DNA of 64,000 nucleotides from Taudactylus pleione. Its lineage: Eukaryota; Chordata; Amphibia; Anura; Myobatrachidae. This document shows, piece after piece, positions 33,170-45,890 of this stretch; the first letter of the stretch is position 1, and each line of letters starts with the position of its first letter. The translations under genes were made by a program, and so were the position numbers. The stretch lies in the NCBI GenBank assembly GCA_031769625.1, contig JAUIMM010000113.1, positions 17,346,501 through 17,410,500 on the forward strand. Direction: 5' to 3'. The notes beneath the pieces were generated by a model, which saw only the letters and a list, made by a program, of their open reading frames with translations, ran no database searches and had not been told where the DNA came from.

Positions 33170-33610
33170 GACATATATATTTTATTACCATATTAAGAAA
33201 TGTTGAGCTTTTGTCTTTATCTTTAATGTCATCTTGATGTTTTCATCTGTTTAATCTGCACCCATAGCCATTTACTTGTATTATTATATTAGGAAATGCT
33301 GGGCTTTGCTGGTCAGTATCTTCTGCACTGCCACTATATTTGTTTGTGCCAGTATTAGTATTACTAGTATATTAACAAATGCTGGGCTTTCCCTGCCTGT
33401 TTCTTTTATTATACTGCCATTCTATTATCTATCAGAGCCTGAGGCTTCTTATTTAATCTGTGTCCAGTGTCACAGTGTTACTGTACTATTATATAAAAAA
33501 AATGATGGGCTTTACCTATCTATATATTTTATTAACCTACCACTCTATCTTATGTATTCCATTTCTGTCCAATGCTATATTCTTTTACTATTGTGTTAAA
33601 TGCTGCTTTG
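33170..33610. repeat. Diverged tandem repeat, about 85-110-bp units
   Basis: AAATGCTGGGCTTT-like words recur at about 33198, 33294, 33378 and 33501, each after TATTATATTA-type sequence. Units are old and unequal. Confidence 0.55.
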
Positions 33611-33763
33611 TCCACCATCTTTTATTAATCTGCTAATTTACTGTATCTGCTGTTTTAGGAAAAGTTCGAATTTACTGTTCTTACCAAGTGCAGATGATAT
33701 TTGTTCGCTATGATTTTTTTTTCTTATGTAATTTAGCTTCTTTTTTTTTACATAAAGAACATT

Positions 33764-34080
33764 GGCAGCACAGACGATGTAATGGTTAGCATTACTGCCT
33801 CACAGCACTGAAGATGTGAGTTTGATTCCCATTACGGCCCTAACTGTGTGGAGTTTGTATATTCTCCCTGTGCTTGTGTGGGTTTCCTTCGGGTACTCCA
33901 GTTTCCTCCCACACTCCAAAAATATACTGGTAGGTTAATTGGCTCATAACAAAAATTAGCCCTAGTGTGCGAGTATACGTGTACATGTGGTAGGGAATAT
34001 AGCTTGTAAGATCCACTGAGGTGTAAAGCACTGCTGAATTTGTGTGCACTATAAAAATAACTGGTAATAAATAAATGATG
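33764..34080 (+). mobile_element. tRNA-like SINE
   Basis: The head has GGCAGCACAGACGATGTAAT and TGGTTAGCATTACTGCCTCA as an A-box region. A B box, GAGTTTGATTCCC, lies near 33818-33830. The body has GTGTGGAGTTTGTATATTC and CTCCCACACTCCAAAAA, ending in TAATAAATAAATGATG, the usual short-repeat tail. RNA polymerase III promoter function is inferred; mobilisation would need a LINE. Confidence 0.85.
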
Positions 34081-34186
34081 AATGGGATACAGAAAAAGGA
34101 AGGGATAAAGGGGGAAACAAGGAGAAAGATACAATAATCTCAAGACATACAGCACTATACTGTACATTTTCAGTACAGTTTAGGAT

Positions 34187-36189
34187 TAGGGGTGTGCACC
34201 GGACACTTTTCGTGTTTTGTGTTTTGGTTTTGGATCTGGATCTTTCTTCGTGTTTTGGATCTGGATTGGTTTTGCCAAAACCACCCTTCCGTGTTTTGGG
34301 TTCTGGGTTTTGTGTTTTGGATCTGGATTTTTTCTTAAAAAATAAAAAAAACCCGCTAAAATCACATAAATGGGCCTTTTTTTGTTCCTACGCTATTAAT
34401 AACCCCAATAACATTAATTTCCACTCATTTCCACTCTATTCTGAACACCTCACACCTCACAATATTGTTTTTAGGCCAAAAGGTTGTACCGAGGAAGCTG
34501 GATGACTATGCTAAGCGACACAAGGGGGCGGCACAAACACGTGGCCCATCTAGGAGTGGCACTGCAGTGGCAGACAGGAAGCCAATCAGCGTTATGGTGC
34601 CCATTTGCATGTAGCACGAACCCGGGAGATCCGTGCTACATGCATCTGTGTGATTGGCACAGAGCAATGACAGGTCCGTGAGACCCGTCTGTGCTGCTGT
34701 GGTAAAAAAAAAAAAAAAAACCTGTGTAAAAAAAGAAAAAAATGGCGTGCACCCCCCCAAAAAAGAGCAACCAGCCCCGGGCATTAGTAACCCAGTGCTG
34801 GGTGTGCTTAAATACAGGGGACAAACGACGTAGGGGTCCCCTGTACTTAAGCACAACCAGCACCGGGCTAGTCAGAACCAGCGCTGGTTGCCAAAATACG
34901 GGGGACAAACGACGTAGGGGTCCCCTGTATTCTGCGCAACCAGCTCTGGGCTCTGATCCGGTCCTGGTTCTGGAAATATAGGGGACAAAAAATGAGTAGG
35001 GTTCCCCTGTATGTTCCAGAACCAGCACTGGACTTTTTCTAGCGGGGGGCTGATGCCACAGCCAGGGGAGCCCTTTCACCGGGCCCCCCAGCCGCAGCAT
35101 CAACCCTGACCGCTAGTCAGCCCAGGCCGGGGATCCCTGGAGAGCTGGGGACCCCCCCAATAAAGGGGTCACCCTCTCCAGGGCACCCCAGGCCCAGGCT
35201 GATAGCCCGGGGCTATCCCCGCCACCCCTGGTGGCGGTGGGTGGCGGGTTGATTGTGTGGTGTGGTGTAAATAAAGAATATCAAACATTGTCTTTACAAG
35301 TAGAACTGCAAGTCCCAGCTAGCCTGCCCCGCATGCTGGTACTTGGAGAACCACAAGTACCAGCATGCAGGGCATTAAGGGCCCACTAGTACCTGTAATT
35401 CACCTGTAAAAAAAATGTTTAAAAAAACACAGGACACACACACCGTGACAGTATAAGTTTATTAAACATACATACACACACACACATGTACACATACTCA
35501 CCTATGTAACCTGTAGCATCGGTCCACTTGTCCGGTAAAGTATCCCTAGGGGACCTGTGAAAAAAAACATACTCACCATCTCCTATGCGAGGTTCTGTCC
35601 TCTTCGTTCCAAAGTAGGCATCCCCGGACTTGGCAAAAAAAAAAACGAAAACGCGATCCACGAACTTAGTACCGTTCTATAGAACGGTACTTCCCGAATG
35701 AGAGCTTAGCGGCGGGGTATCACCATGGAAACCCCGCTGCTAAGCGTTCATTGGCTGAGAGAGGTCATCTCCCGTCTCTCAGCCAATGAACGGCTCCCTC
35801 CATTGTAGTCAATGGTGGGAACCGCAGGGTAAACTTTAATAACCTTGCGGCTCCCAGCATTGACTACAATGGAGGGAGCCGTTCATTGGCTGAGAGAGAC
35901 GGGAGATGGCCTCTCTCAGCCAATGAACGCTTAGCAGCGGGGTTTCCATGGTGATACCCCGCCGCTAAGCTCTCATTCGGGAAGTACCGTTCTATAGAGC
36001 GGTACTAAGTTCGTGGATCGCGTTTTCGTTTTTTTTTTTTTGCCAAGTCCGGGGATGCCTACTTTGGAACGAAGAGGACAGAACCTCGCATAGGAGATGG
36101 TGAGTATGTTTTTTTTCACAGGTCCCCTATGGATACTTTACCGGACAAGTGGACCGATGCTACAGGGTTACATAGGTGAGTATGTGTAC

Positions 36190-36221
<32 letters not shown>

Positions 36222-37461
36222 TTAATAAACTTATACTGTCACGGTGTGTGTGTCCTGTGTTTTTTTTAAACATTTTTTACAGGTGAACTACAGGTACTAG
36301 TGGGCCCTTAATGCCCTGCATGCTGGTACTTGTGGTTCTCCAAGTACCAGCATGCGGGGCAGGCTTGCTGGGACTTGCAGTTCTACTTGTAAAGACAATG
36401 TTTGATATTCTTTATTTACACCACACCACACAATCAACCCGCCACCCACCGCCACCAGGGGTGGCGGGGATAGCCCCGGGCTATCAGCCTGGGCCTGGGG
36501 TGCCCTGGAGAGGGTGACCCCTTTATTGGGGGGGTCCCCAGCTCTCCAGGGATCCCCGGCCTGGGCTGACTAGCGGTCAGGGCTGATGCTGCGGCTGGGG
36601 GGCCCGGTGAAAGGGCTCCCCTGGCTGTGGCATCAGCCCCCCGCTAGAAAAAGTCCAGTGCTGGTTCTGGAACATACAGGGGAACCCTACTCATTTTTTT
36701 CCCCTGTATTTCCAGAACCAGGACCGGATCAGAGCCCAGAGCTGGTTGCGCAGAATACGGGGGACCCCTACGTCGTTTGTCCCCCGTATTTTGGCAACCA
36801 GCTCTGGTTCTGACTAGCCCGGTGCTGGTTGTGTTTAAGTACAGGGGACCCCTATGTCGTTTGTCCCCTGTATTTAAGCACACCCAGCACTGGGTCACTA
36901 ATGCCCGGGGCTGGTTGCTCTTTTTTTGGGGGGGAGGACGCCATTTTTTTCTCTTTTTACACAGGTTTTTTTTTTTTTTATTTACCACAGCAGCACAGAC
37001 GGGTCTCACGGACCCGTTAGTGCTCTGTGTCAATGACACAGATGCAAGTAGCACGGATCTCCTGGTCCGTGCGTGCATCTGTGTCATTGAAATACACAGC
37101 AGCACAGACGGGTCTCACTGACCCATCTGTGCTCTGTGTCACTGTCAATCACACAGATGCATGTAGCACGGATCTCACGAGTCCGTGCTACATGCAAATG
37201 AGCACCATAATGCTGATTGGCTGAGAGCCGTGACAGACGGCTCTGTCAGCCAATCAGCACTTTGCCCATTAAAGGCAAAGGCATTTTTTTTTAAATGGCC
37301 GCTCGAGGCAAAACCTCGAGATCCGACAGCAGATCTCGAGGTTTTGCCTCGGGAGAGGGATCCGGGGCAGACAGGGAGATCCGAGCTTGGGCTCGGATCG
37401 CCCCGGATCCCCGAAGTTCGGGTGGGTTCGGTTCTCAGGGAACCGAACCCGCTCATCCCTA
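34187..37461 (-). mobile_element. 3.3-kb palindromic non-autonomous hAT element
   Basis: The left end TAGGGGTGTGCACCGG equals the inverted right end of the intact hAT at 9248. The right end is the complement of TAGGGATGAGCGG. TTTAGGAT flanks both sides (34179-34186 and 37462-37469), an 8-bp duplication. About 350 bp at the left (34200-34570) is the inverted 3' region of the intact element, and the right 190 bp resembles its 5' end, so the element lies in minus orientation. Everything between is replaced by a giant palindrome. No transposase is encoded, so it would need one in trans, for example from 5498-8614. Confidence 0.92.
34574..37222. repeat. Giant inverted repeat, arms about 1.25 kb
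   Basis: The two arms run about 34574-35836 and 35837-37222 and remain highly similar through the centre (GGCTCCCTCCATTGTAGTCA and its complement near 35792-35882). The right arm has an extra duplicated ~110-bp piece (about 37040-37150) and a longer GT run (36186-36225) than the left arm's CA run. The arms themselves contain smaller inverted repeats, for example at 34790-34862, 34880-34950 and 35315-35372. The open frames read identically on both strands and are not genes. Confidence 0.93.
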
Positions 37462-37469
37462 TTTAGGAT

Positions 37470-40435
37470 GGGAAAGAAGCAATACAGAATAGTGCTAACC
37501 TTACACTAATGTGAGTTGGATGCATTTAACATTATATTAGAGAAATAAAGGAGACAAAGGGAAGCCCATGAAGACAATGAGACCAAAGAGTGGATCAGGT
37601 AGAAGTGGAATATGGGCATATAAGATGCTATATTTTTCAATGTACATCCACCATTCTGCTTAGCAATCCAGAGTCCCACTTCTTAAATAAAATATCTCCA
37701 AATATATATATATATATTTATATATATATATATATATATATATTGAAGAAAAAGAGACACATCAACTAGTGTGCAATGAATGTGTATTTCCTTATTTTGT
37801 TTCAATAAAAGATGTACCAGAGGAAGTAGATGGAGAGCTCTGAAACACGTTACTAAGTAGAGGAGATGACCAGGTTTTGAGCTTTTTTTATTTAAAAACC
37901 TATCCAAATAACCATTTTTAAAGGCTATGAATGAGCACAATGATTTATAGTATTGCCATACAGGGATTTGTACATGTTGCACTAATAAAGATCTTTCATT
38001 GAGAAAAAAAATTATAATTCCTAAAGTAATTTATCTGAGTTTAAATATCATAATTATTAACCAATGTACAGTACTTTTTTTCTGTATCTGTTTGAAAAGA
38101 ATTACAATTTGGATTGAGGCACAGGTAAAATAAATGTACATCAAAAATAATAATATCGTAGAGCAGGAATATAATCTACACTCTGTGAGGGAATCTGCAA
38201 TTTCAGTTCTATGCCAGTTGGTGCTCCATGCAAATAGAGTCAAACATAGTTTGTATGTATTAACCCTTATGATTATAGAGATGGTACAGGGGTGCAAAAG
38301 GTGTTCTCGCATAGACAATGTACAGTAAGGGCATGTTCACTCATATGCGGATCATGTAGACCACCAGTTTTGTGGAGAAACACACAAGAGGAGACATACA
38401 GTGTGCACTACCAACAAGGTAGGTGCAAAGATAGCATGATGATAATGATGTTTGAGTGAACACATGTTCATGGCAGATTATAGCAGGATAGAATACCAAT
38501 GCAGGTATGCTAACATGTTTTTCTTTTGTTTACACTTATTCTAGTATTCATACTGTATGTAGCGATAGCTGAGCAATTATCCGCAATAAACAATGATAAT
38601 GGAACAATTGCATTCTCATTTCATAGTGTTATACTCATTTGCTTGTTTAATTCTGTGATAAAATATTTATCACATATGTTTTTTTAACCACTTAACTGGC
38701 ATGGTCACATGATATGCAACTATTACCTGATAGGCTTTCACTCATATATTTACATCCCATGTGATCATGCCTTCCACCCCTGGTATTTTAAAATGGAAAT
38801 CAGTCCTGCACATGTATGTTAATGTGTATGCATGAGAAATGGGGTAAGTGTGTGAGTATGAAAATACTATTATGTATTGTATAATACCAACATACAGTAC
38901 TGCGTATACTAATATGTGCTAGGCATCACTGCTATGCTATACCATATACAGTAGATTACTTGTCACTAAGTTAAATCCTCTAATAAAACTACTTCTAATA
39001 GGATTTTCTGTATTAAAGCATGTACAGATAGATGATTACTCTTTTGGGCCCTTATGTAACCAGTTCAATAAGTCATCTGACATTCATAATGTGTTCTTAA
39101 ATTTTAACACAACTGAAATTCAACACTTTAAGAAACAACTGCATTAATGTGCATTACTAATCTGTGCTCCACTGACATATACCATTGAATGTATACAGTA
39201 CCCTTTGGATTTTATTACATATAAGAAGATCTGATTTTTTATGGTATTGTATTGTACAAAGTAGGGTTGTGGCATGAAGCACTCGAAGGCCCCACTAGTG
39301 GATTGCCTTGGTAGAGACCAAGTGAAACTCAGTGGAGCAAAGCTGACAGGGTGTGGCCAGCCACCAACAGGGCAGAAGGAAACATTAACTGCCCCAGTCA
39401 CTTCACCTACTGTAAGTGGTATTTGATTCCTTCTGGCACAGGGAAAGGGGAGTCCATATGATGTAAGACAGTTTGAGGCCACTCTCCGACACCTTCCTAA
39501 GCACCTGAAAATACAGGAGCCATGCTGTGTGCACTATTGCTGGTGCATGCAGCTTGCTCGTCATGAGAAAAGTAGTGTAAAGCTGGACATACCTCCCAAC
39601 TCTCCTTGCAGTCAGTCCTAACTCAGTGGTGGCAATCACCCAATATCAGTACTACTCCACTAGAATCAGGACAGTTCATAGACTCTTCTGTACTCTCCTA
39701 TTGTACCTGTTCCTGCAGACTTCACTACCTGCTTGTCTGGATCCTAGAATGTTGGGGCTCTTTTTGGGAAAAGGGATAGACACATGAAATATGGAAAGGC
39801 TAGCCATTGGTAAAACCATAGGGCCTTCCATTCCCCAAACCAACTCTGATATTAAATCACATTTTTAAAAATAGGCTTAACTACTCACAACCAACCTTGA
39901 AATTGCATAGCACTCACATTTAATAAATAGACCCAATAACTAGTATTCACATTTGATAAATAGAGATCCTTCTCCACAAACTCAGAACGGGTTTGGTACA
40001 GTATAGAAGTTTAGGAATGAAAATATCGACAACGAGAATGTGGACAGTTGTGCACATAACATGGCCCGTGTATTTCAAGGAAGGAAGGGTTTTTAGAACG
40101 GTGTGGGTTGCCAACATATTAATAATGCAATTTAAAGTATTTTAAAAGTGCAGCTTTCAACCATGATGTTAAAACATTATGTTTGAAGTTATAATGCTTT
40201 AAATTGCATTATTAACATATCAGCATCCCCGGTTTGACTTTACAGTGTCCCTGTTCTGATTGTTGACATGTTCAATGTCGAACTAAACTCTACATCCACT
40301 CAGGCCACATTCATTAATTAGCTGCCAAACCATCAAATGAACTGCTCCCATTAATATCCTAATCTCTCAAATGTATCAGTATACTAATCTCTCAAACTGT
40401 TAAATGACTATCACTAGCAGGCTGCCCACATACAG
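37470..40435. other. AT-rich unassigned DNA
   Basis: No gene recognised. It contains a TA microsatellite (about 37698-37742), and at 37810-37850 AGAGGAAG followed by TCTGAAACACGTTAC, similar to motifs in Penelope-like elements. The rest holds nothing I can name. Confidence 0.4.
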
Positions 40436-40770
40436 TATAGACAGCATACCAGTGACCATCATGTAGTACATAAGCACCCCATCAATCACTATACAGTACA
40501 TTAAACATCCTAGTGACCACCAAATAGTACATTGTGCATTCCAGTGACCACCATAGAGTATAGAAAGCATCACAGCAACCATCATACAGTATATTAAGCA
40601 TCCCAGTGACCTCTATACAGCACATTGAGCATCTCAGTGACCTCTACAGTACATTAAGCATCAAAGTGAGAACCAAACAGTACATTGAGTATCCCAGTGA
40701 CCACCATACACTACAAGGAGCATACCAGTGATCACCATAAAAATATTATGCATCTGAGCAAAAGCCATAG
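40436..40770. repeat. Diverged minisatellite, about 34-bp units
   Basis: About ten units with CAGTGACCACCATACAGTAC and ATTGAGCATCC. Confidence 0.8.
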
Positions 40771-41384
40771 AACATATTGAGTATCTTGCTGCCTTGGACA
40801 GTCAGTGCTCACTGCTCCCCTCCAAAATACATCCAGAACACTCAGATCCTGAGGCTGGATGCATAGATTGTTGTGGAGGGAGAGGAGGAGGGAGTGGGAG
40901 GAGAATTGAGAAGGAGGAAAATATTGGCCTACTTTTTACAAATAATTTCAGGGAGATTATAGATTTAAGCACTGCTGAAGGGGAGTGTCCTACATCACCC
41001 TAACAAAACGTGACTGACTGCTATTGTTAGAGAATAAAGTATGTACTTAGTATTCAGTATATAATGTGGAAATGCAGCTGTTTCCAGATGTGTGCTTTTA
41101 CACTATGGCTTCAGTCAGCATCTGTAGTATACTTTGAGTGGTGTTTTACTGCATCTGCATTGCTAATAAAATGCAAAATTAAATAAAAAAGACTGTACGC
41201 TACATCTTTTGGAGCAGCTCAGTCACACCGGGCATCTCTTTTGGTACATTGAAGCTAGATGTATGAGAATACATCTGTGTAACTAATGAAAAGTTTTCAG
41301 AGCTTGTCTGTATAGAGTGATGCCATCTGAAGATGGCATTGCTGAGCTTACTGTATGGAGCAGCCCAGCTGGAGAAGGGCAGTG
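40771..41384. other. Unassigned
   Basis: No gene recognised. Confidence 0.3.
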
Positions 41385-41765
41385 AGGTAACTAGGGGTGG
41401 TCGGGCGGGACGTGCCCTGGGCGCCGTCAGACCGGCGGTGCACGGGGGGGGCACCACCATCCAGGTTAGTAGATTTAGTGTGTAGTGCGGTGCCGGGTAG
41501 TACACTCAGACAGTGAGTGTACTACCCGGCGGCGGTGTGTTTGTTTTAGCAGCCAATGAGAGTCAGGCAGACTCTCATTGGCTGCTGCACCCAGGGCCAA
41601 AGCAAGGCTGGAGCGCACTCATGAGATCTGCCTTCTGGCTCCTGCAGTGGGTGAAGGGAGAAATTTCCTGCCATCTCTCCCATAGTGCCGAGCAGGAGTA
41701 GCAGGTGGCGGTGGATGCAGGAGTGGGGATTCAGGGAAGTAATGTTTTTTATTGTTGTCTGTGTC
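41385..41765. other. GC-rich block leading into minisatellite
   Basis: GGTAACTAGGGGTGGTCGGG starts a GC-rich stretch with an inverted repeat GTAGTACACTCA...TGAGTGTACTAC (41498-41526) and AATGAGAGTCA/AGACTCTCATT nearby. It is joined to the minisatellite at 41766, like the arrangement at 560-1855. Probable unique part of an interspersed repeat. Confidence 0.45.
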
Positions 41766-42715
41766 TCTGTGTTATATATGTAAGGGGCACTACTGGGGGC
41801 ACTGTGTAAGGGGCACTACTGGGGGTACTTTATAAGGGTCACTGTATAAAGGGCACACTGGGAACACTGTATAATGGGCACTACTGTGAGCACTTCATAA
41901 AGGTCACTACTGGGGGCACTGTATAAGGGGCACTATTTGGGGTATTGGAACTACTGGGGGCACTGCATAAGGGACACTACTGTGGACACTGCATAAGGGG
42001 CACTACTGGAGGGACTATACAAGGGGCACTACTGGGGGTACTGTATAAAGGACACTACTTGGGGCACTGTGTAAGGGGAACTGCATTGGGAGCACTACTG
42101 GGGGCAATGCATAAGGGTCACTGCATAATGTGCACTACTACAGTGGGCATTGCATGAGGGGCACTACTACTAGGGGCTTTGCATAAGGGGCACTACTACT
42201 GGGGGCATTAAGGTGCATATGGAAAGGAATGGTCCCAGAGTGCCGAGAAACAGTGGTGTGTCATGTTAGGGGCACTGTATATGTGGCACTACTAGGGGCA
42301 CTGCGTAAGGGGCACCACTGGGGGCACTGCATAAGGGGCAATATTGGGGGCACTGCATAAAGGAGCACTACTAAGGGCACTGTATAATGGGCACTACTGG
42401 GGGCACTGTATAAGGGGCACTACTGGTGGCACTGCATAAGGGGCCCTACTGAGGGCACTGTACAGTATAAGGGGCACTACTGTGTTCACTGCATAAGGGG
42501 CACTACTGGGTGCACTGCATAAGGGGCACTATATAAGAGGAACAATAGGGGGCACTGCAAAAGGGGAACTACTACAGTGGGCATTGCATAAAGGGCACTA
42601 CTACTAGGAGTATTGCATGAGGGGCACTATTACTGGGGGTATTGCATAAGGGGCACTACTACTGGAGGCATTAAGGTGCATATGGAATGGAAAGGAATGT
42701 TCCCAGAGTGATGAA
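41766..42715. repeat. Large minisatellite, about 27-30-bp units
   Basis: About 30 units carry GGGGCACTACTGGGGGCACTG and GCATAAG. A larger repeat is superimposed: the 3' marker ATTAAGGTGCATATGGAA plus CCCAGAGTG occurs at both 42208-42245 and 42669-42710. Confidence 0.93.
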
Positions 42716-44220
42716 AAATAGAGAGACAATGGGGACGAGAAGTGAGTTGAGCAGGGAGGATAAGGATACGGTGTCAAAAGCATGAAGGCTATGATTAGTG
42801 ATGGTGGCCTTGGGTGGTAGGGGTGGAGAAGGAGTGAAGGATAGGTTTAAAGAGAGAAAAAAAAGTATACCATAGCTACAGATGGTTATATATGTCATCT
42901 TGGACTTGAAATGGAAAACCTAGGCTTGAACATGACTAATAAAGTTCACTGCTGAAACATGGGATTTGACATATATAGTTTGCAATATCAGGATGCCTTG
43001 GCATAGGTTATTGGTGTTTGCATCCATCCATTGGTAAGTCCATGTCTAGGAATAGGACTTTAGCCATGGTATTCATAGTTCCGGAGCAGTTACTGCATGT
43101 TATCGCCCCTCTTTCTTGGTTATTTGTTATTGTTTAATACAGAAAGATCAAGGTCTGATTTTTATCAAAAATATGTATTTCTAGCCTGTCTTAAAAATAT
43201 GTCTGATTTTCTTAAATGTAAGGATTTGTATTATTTTCATTAATATATGTACAGTACTGTAATATTACTATTATGTGCTTCATGCCAAATTCCAAATCTT
43301 TCATAGCGAAATCCCATTTTATTTCCATTTAGAAAATATCTGAGGATAATGGACCTGATAAACTATGTCATGTCAAAATTGAAATTATCACCATTAGCAT
43401 TAAGTTGAGTACAGCATACCATATCTCATCATCCTTTTCCCACTTTTAGTCTGAAAAATGCACAGAAATTTTATTACATATATTTATGGAAAAATAAGTA
43501 ACAGTATATATCTTTTACTGTATGTCAAGATATATATGAACATAAAAACAATATATTCTATCTTATGCAGTGTGCAGTGTAATACATTTCTAGATTCTTC
43601 TTGGGATAAAAGTTGACAGGAAAAAAACATTGGTCATTTGTTTTTTTATTGCGGCTCTGTACAATTTTATTTTTAATAACTCTCCAGTGATCTGCTCTTC
43701 ACGAGCACTATTAAATATCCTATTACTATGCTGCAACCTTAAATGTTTATATTTCAAAAGGCTGCTGAAAATTCATGTGTATGTGAAATTGGAATGCTAT
43801 AGTAGGGCAGATTTGTGAATGCAGAACTGTTTGTCATTCTTACCCCCAGATCACGCTAATCAAGCAGCCCAGAAACCAGAAAGGTATTACATGTTAACAA
43901 AAAAAAGATGTAACATCTATATTAATAAAATATTAAATTAGATTTTTTTAAAATTTTACAAATATTTCACTGTATTATAATAGTGTAAAAAAAATTGAAT
44001 AAAATTGCTTTGACTGGGCATATGTATGTGTATCGTCTGTGAAATGGAGAATTGGGAGGACTGAGGGAATGGATTTTTATCTATTGGGACTGATATATCA
44101 ATTTTACATTTTTGTAATAATCTTCATTGTGAAAAAATTGCTCATTATGAATTTTTTGTGATTGCTGGTAGCGGATCAGGAAGTGCCATTAAGGAACTGC
44201 TATAAATGCCATTTTAGGAG
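42716..44220. other. AT-rich unassigned DNA
   Basis: No gene recognised. Confidence 0.3.
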
Positions 44221-44280
44221 GCTCTGCATCCATACCTTGATAAAGAGCCACAGAGTTTGAAACGTGTTGGTGGATGCAGG
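44221..44280. mobile_element. Possible Penelope-like terminal fragment
   Basis: CCTTGATAAAGAGCC followed by TTTGAAACGTGTTGG resembles the GAAACGCGTTGG block in the arms at 47023 and 49205. GAAACG is also the conserved half of hammerhead ribozyme cores found in such elements. Weak because it is short. Confidence 0.35.
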
Positions 44281-45038
44281 GATTTTATTTTACAGCTTTG
44301 TGCAAAAGATGTGAAATTTTGGAGGAATGTTCATACTGTATGTGTACAGGCTAAAGTCCAGACCTTTTAGCTGTGCCTCAGGTGATATTTTGTTGTTTCC
44401 ATCCACATCTAGTACTCTCTCTGCTATTTTATATGCCTATTTTTATACCTAATAAATGTTCGTATCCTCTTTTGAAATACCACCCTTGAGAACTTTTTTC
44501 TATTTTTTGACCTCTGGCTACTGTTGAGTCAAATATCAAGGTGCAAATAAGACTGATCCAGGGGGTTGGCAGCCATGCACAAAGAAACCTTGATATGAAT
44601 TATACAGATGTTGTGATTGGGGGTCATGTAGCGCCCTACCCATGTGTTTTGGGTGTTAGAAGATATATTAATTTACGTTGTGTTGCTAAAGATACCTTTA
44701 CATGTTGGAAATTACCTGCTTGATTGTGAGTAGGGTACGCTCTTCTTTGTTGAAACATTTATGTATGAGAAGGTGATAGAATTTTCCTTACCTTGAACAC
44801 ACTTTAAGAGTAAGGTGACAGATAAATAAACCTTTATATATCTGAATTTACCCTCTCAATTGTGAGTAGGGTACAGTTTGTTTTTTTATACTGTACATCA
44901 ATTTTTTAAGGGTGATGGCTAAAGTTTATATTAACCCTTTTTGCTGTATAAAACATCTCCTATCACTTTTTAGGTGGATATTACATATGGGTTTTTGAGA
45001 CAAGCTGCACTATGAATTTCTCATTATGTTTTGTCCTA

Positions 45039-45083
<45 letters not shown>

Positions 45084-45560
45084 TTATATATATGAAATGA
45101 CTGGAGTCTGAGAAGAAAAATAATTTGAACTTGGGACTGGCTTATACAATGACAGATGGATTACGTCTTTCCTTACAGGCTACACCAAGGGAAGTATACG
45201 TGTCCTTTGATCATTGTTACTATCTATGCTCCACTATTTATGTATTTATAATTTAATTGACATTTTTGTATTCCCTCATTTATTCTTTATAACTTATTTC
45301 TGGATTTTGGGTGTTAATCCTAGGGAATCCAGGCAGCTAAAGTATTGAAGCACTTGTTGTACCTTATAATCCATTGATGTCAAAAATAAATTATTTTATA
45401 TAAGCATTGGACACTTGAGAATAGATTGTATTGTACACTGACCCTCCTGAGAGTTTCGCATTCAACGCTATCACCAGGATACTGGTTCTATATTGTATAC
45501 TAGTAACTGGGATTGACTCTATATCTAGTGAACTGTTATCAAGTCAAAAATATAACACTA
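44281..45560. other. AT-rich unassigned DNA
   Basis: Contains a repeated TTGTGAGTAGGGTAC (44725 and 44858) and a TA microsatellite (about 45036-45095). No gene recognised. Confidence 0.35.
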
Positions 45561-45890
45561 AAAGCTGGGTACAAACTGATAGATATATTGGCCGACCAAT
45601 TGATCAGCCAATATATCTAGTGCCTGTCAGCCAGTATGTACCAGCGATATGTCTGTAAATGACGTCGTTCACAGACATATCACATCAGCTGTGCTGCACT
45701 GCCAATGGATATATCTGTCCATCGGCAAGTGTATACAGTTGATCATCCTATCTCCCGTACACATGCAGGAGTAGCCGCGGTTAGGGTGGCTGCCTGGAAG
45801 ATGATGGTTGTTCAGTGTATATGAATGACCATCATCTACAGATATGTCTGCAGATCACTTGATCTGTACATATATCTTTGCAGTGTGTAA
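45561..45890. mobile_element. Probable foldback MITE
   Basis: AAAGCTGGGTACAAACTGAT is followed by several pairs such as ATATATTGGC/GCCAATATAT (45588-45622), GATATGTCTG/CAGACATATC (45648-45684) and GATGATGGT/ACCATCATC (45800-45837). The right end (TTTGCAGTGTGTAACG) only weakly mirrors the left. Confidence 0.55.

Noticed and set aside
33764..33840. tRNA gene
   Set aside because: A-box and B-box words are present but no cloverleaf can be drawn, and the following body is the SINE.
34636..37121. Proline/leucine-rich frames of 100-155 codons in the giant palindrome
   Set aside because: The same peptides appear from each arm in opposite directions, as expected of an inverted repeat, and they have no recognisable domain.
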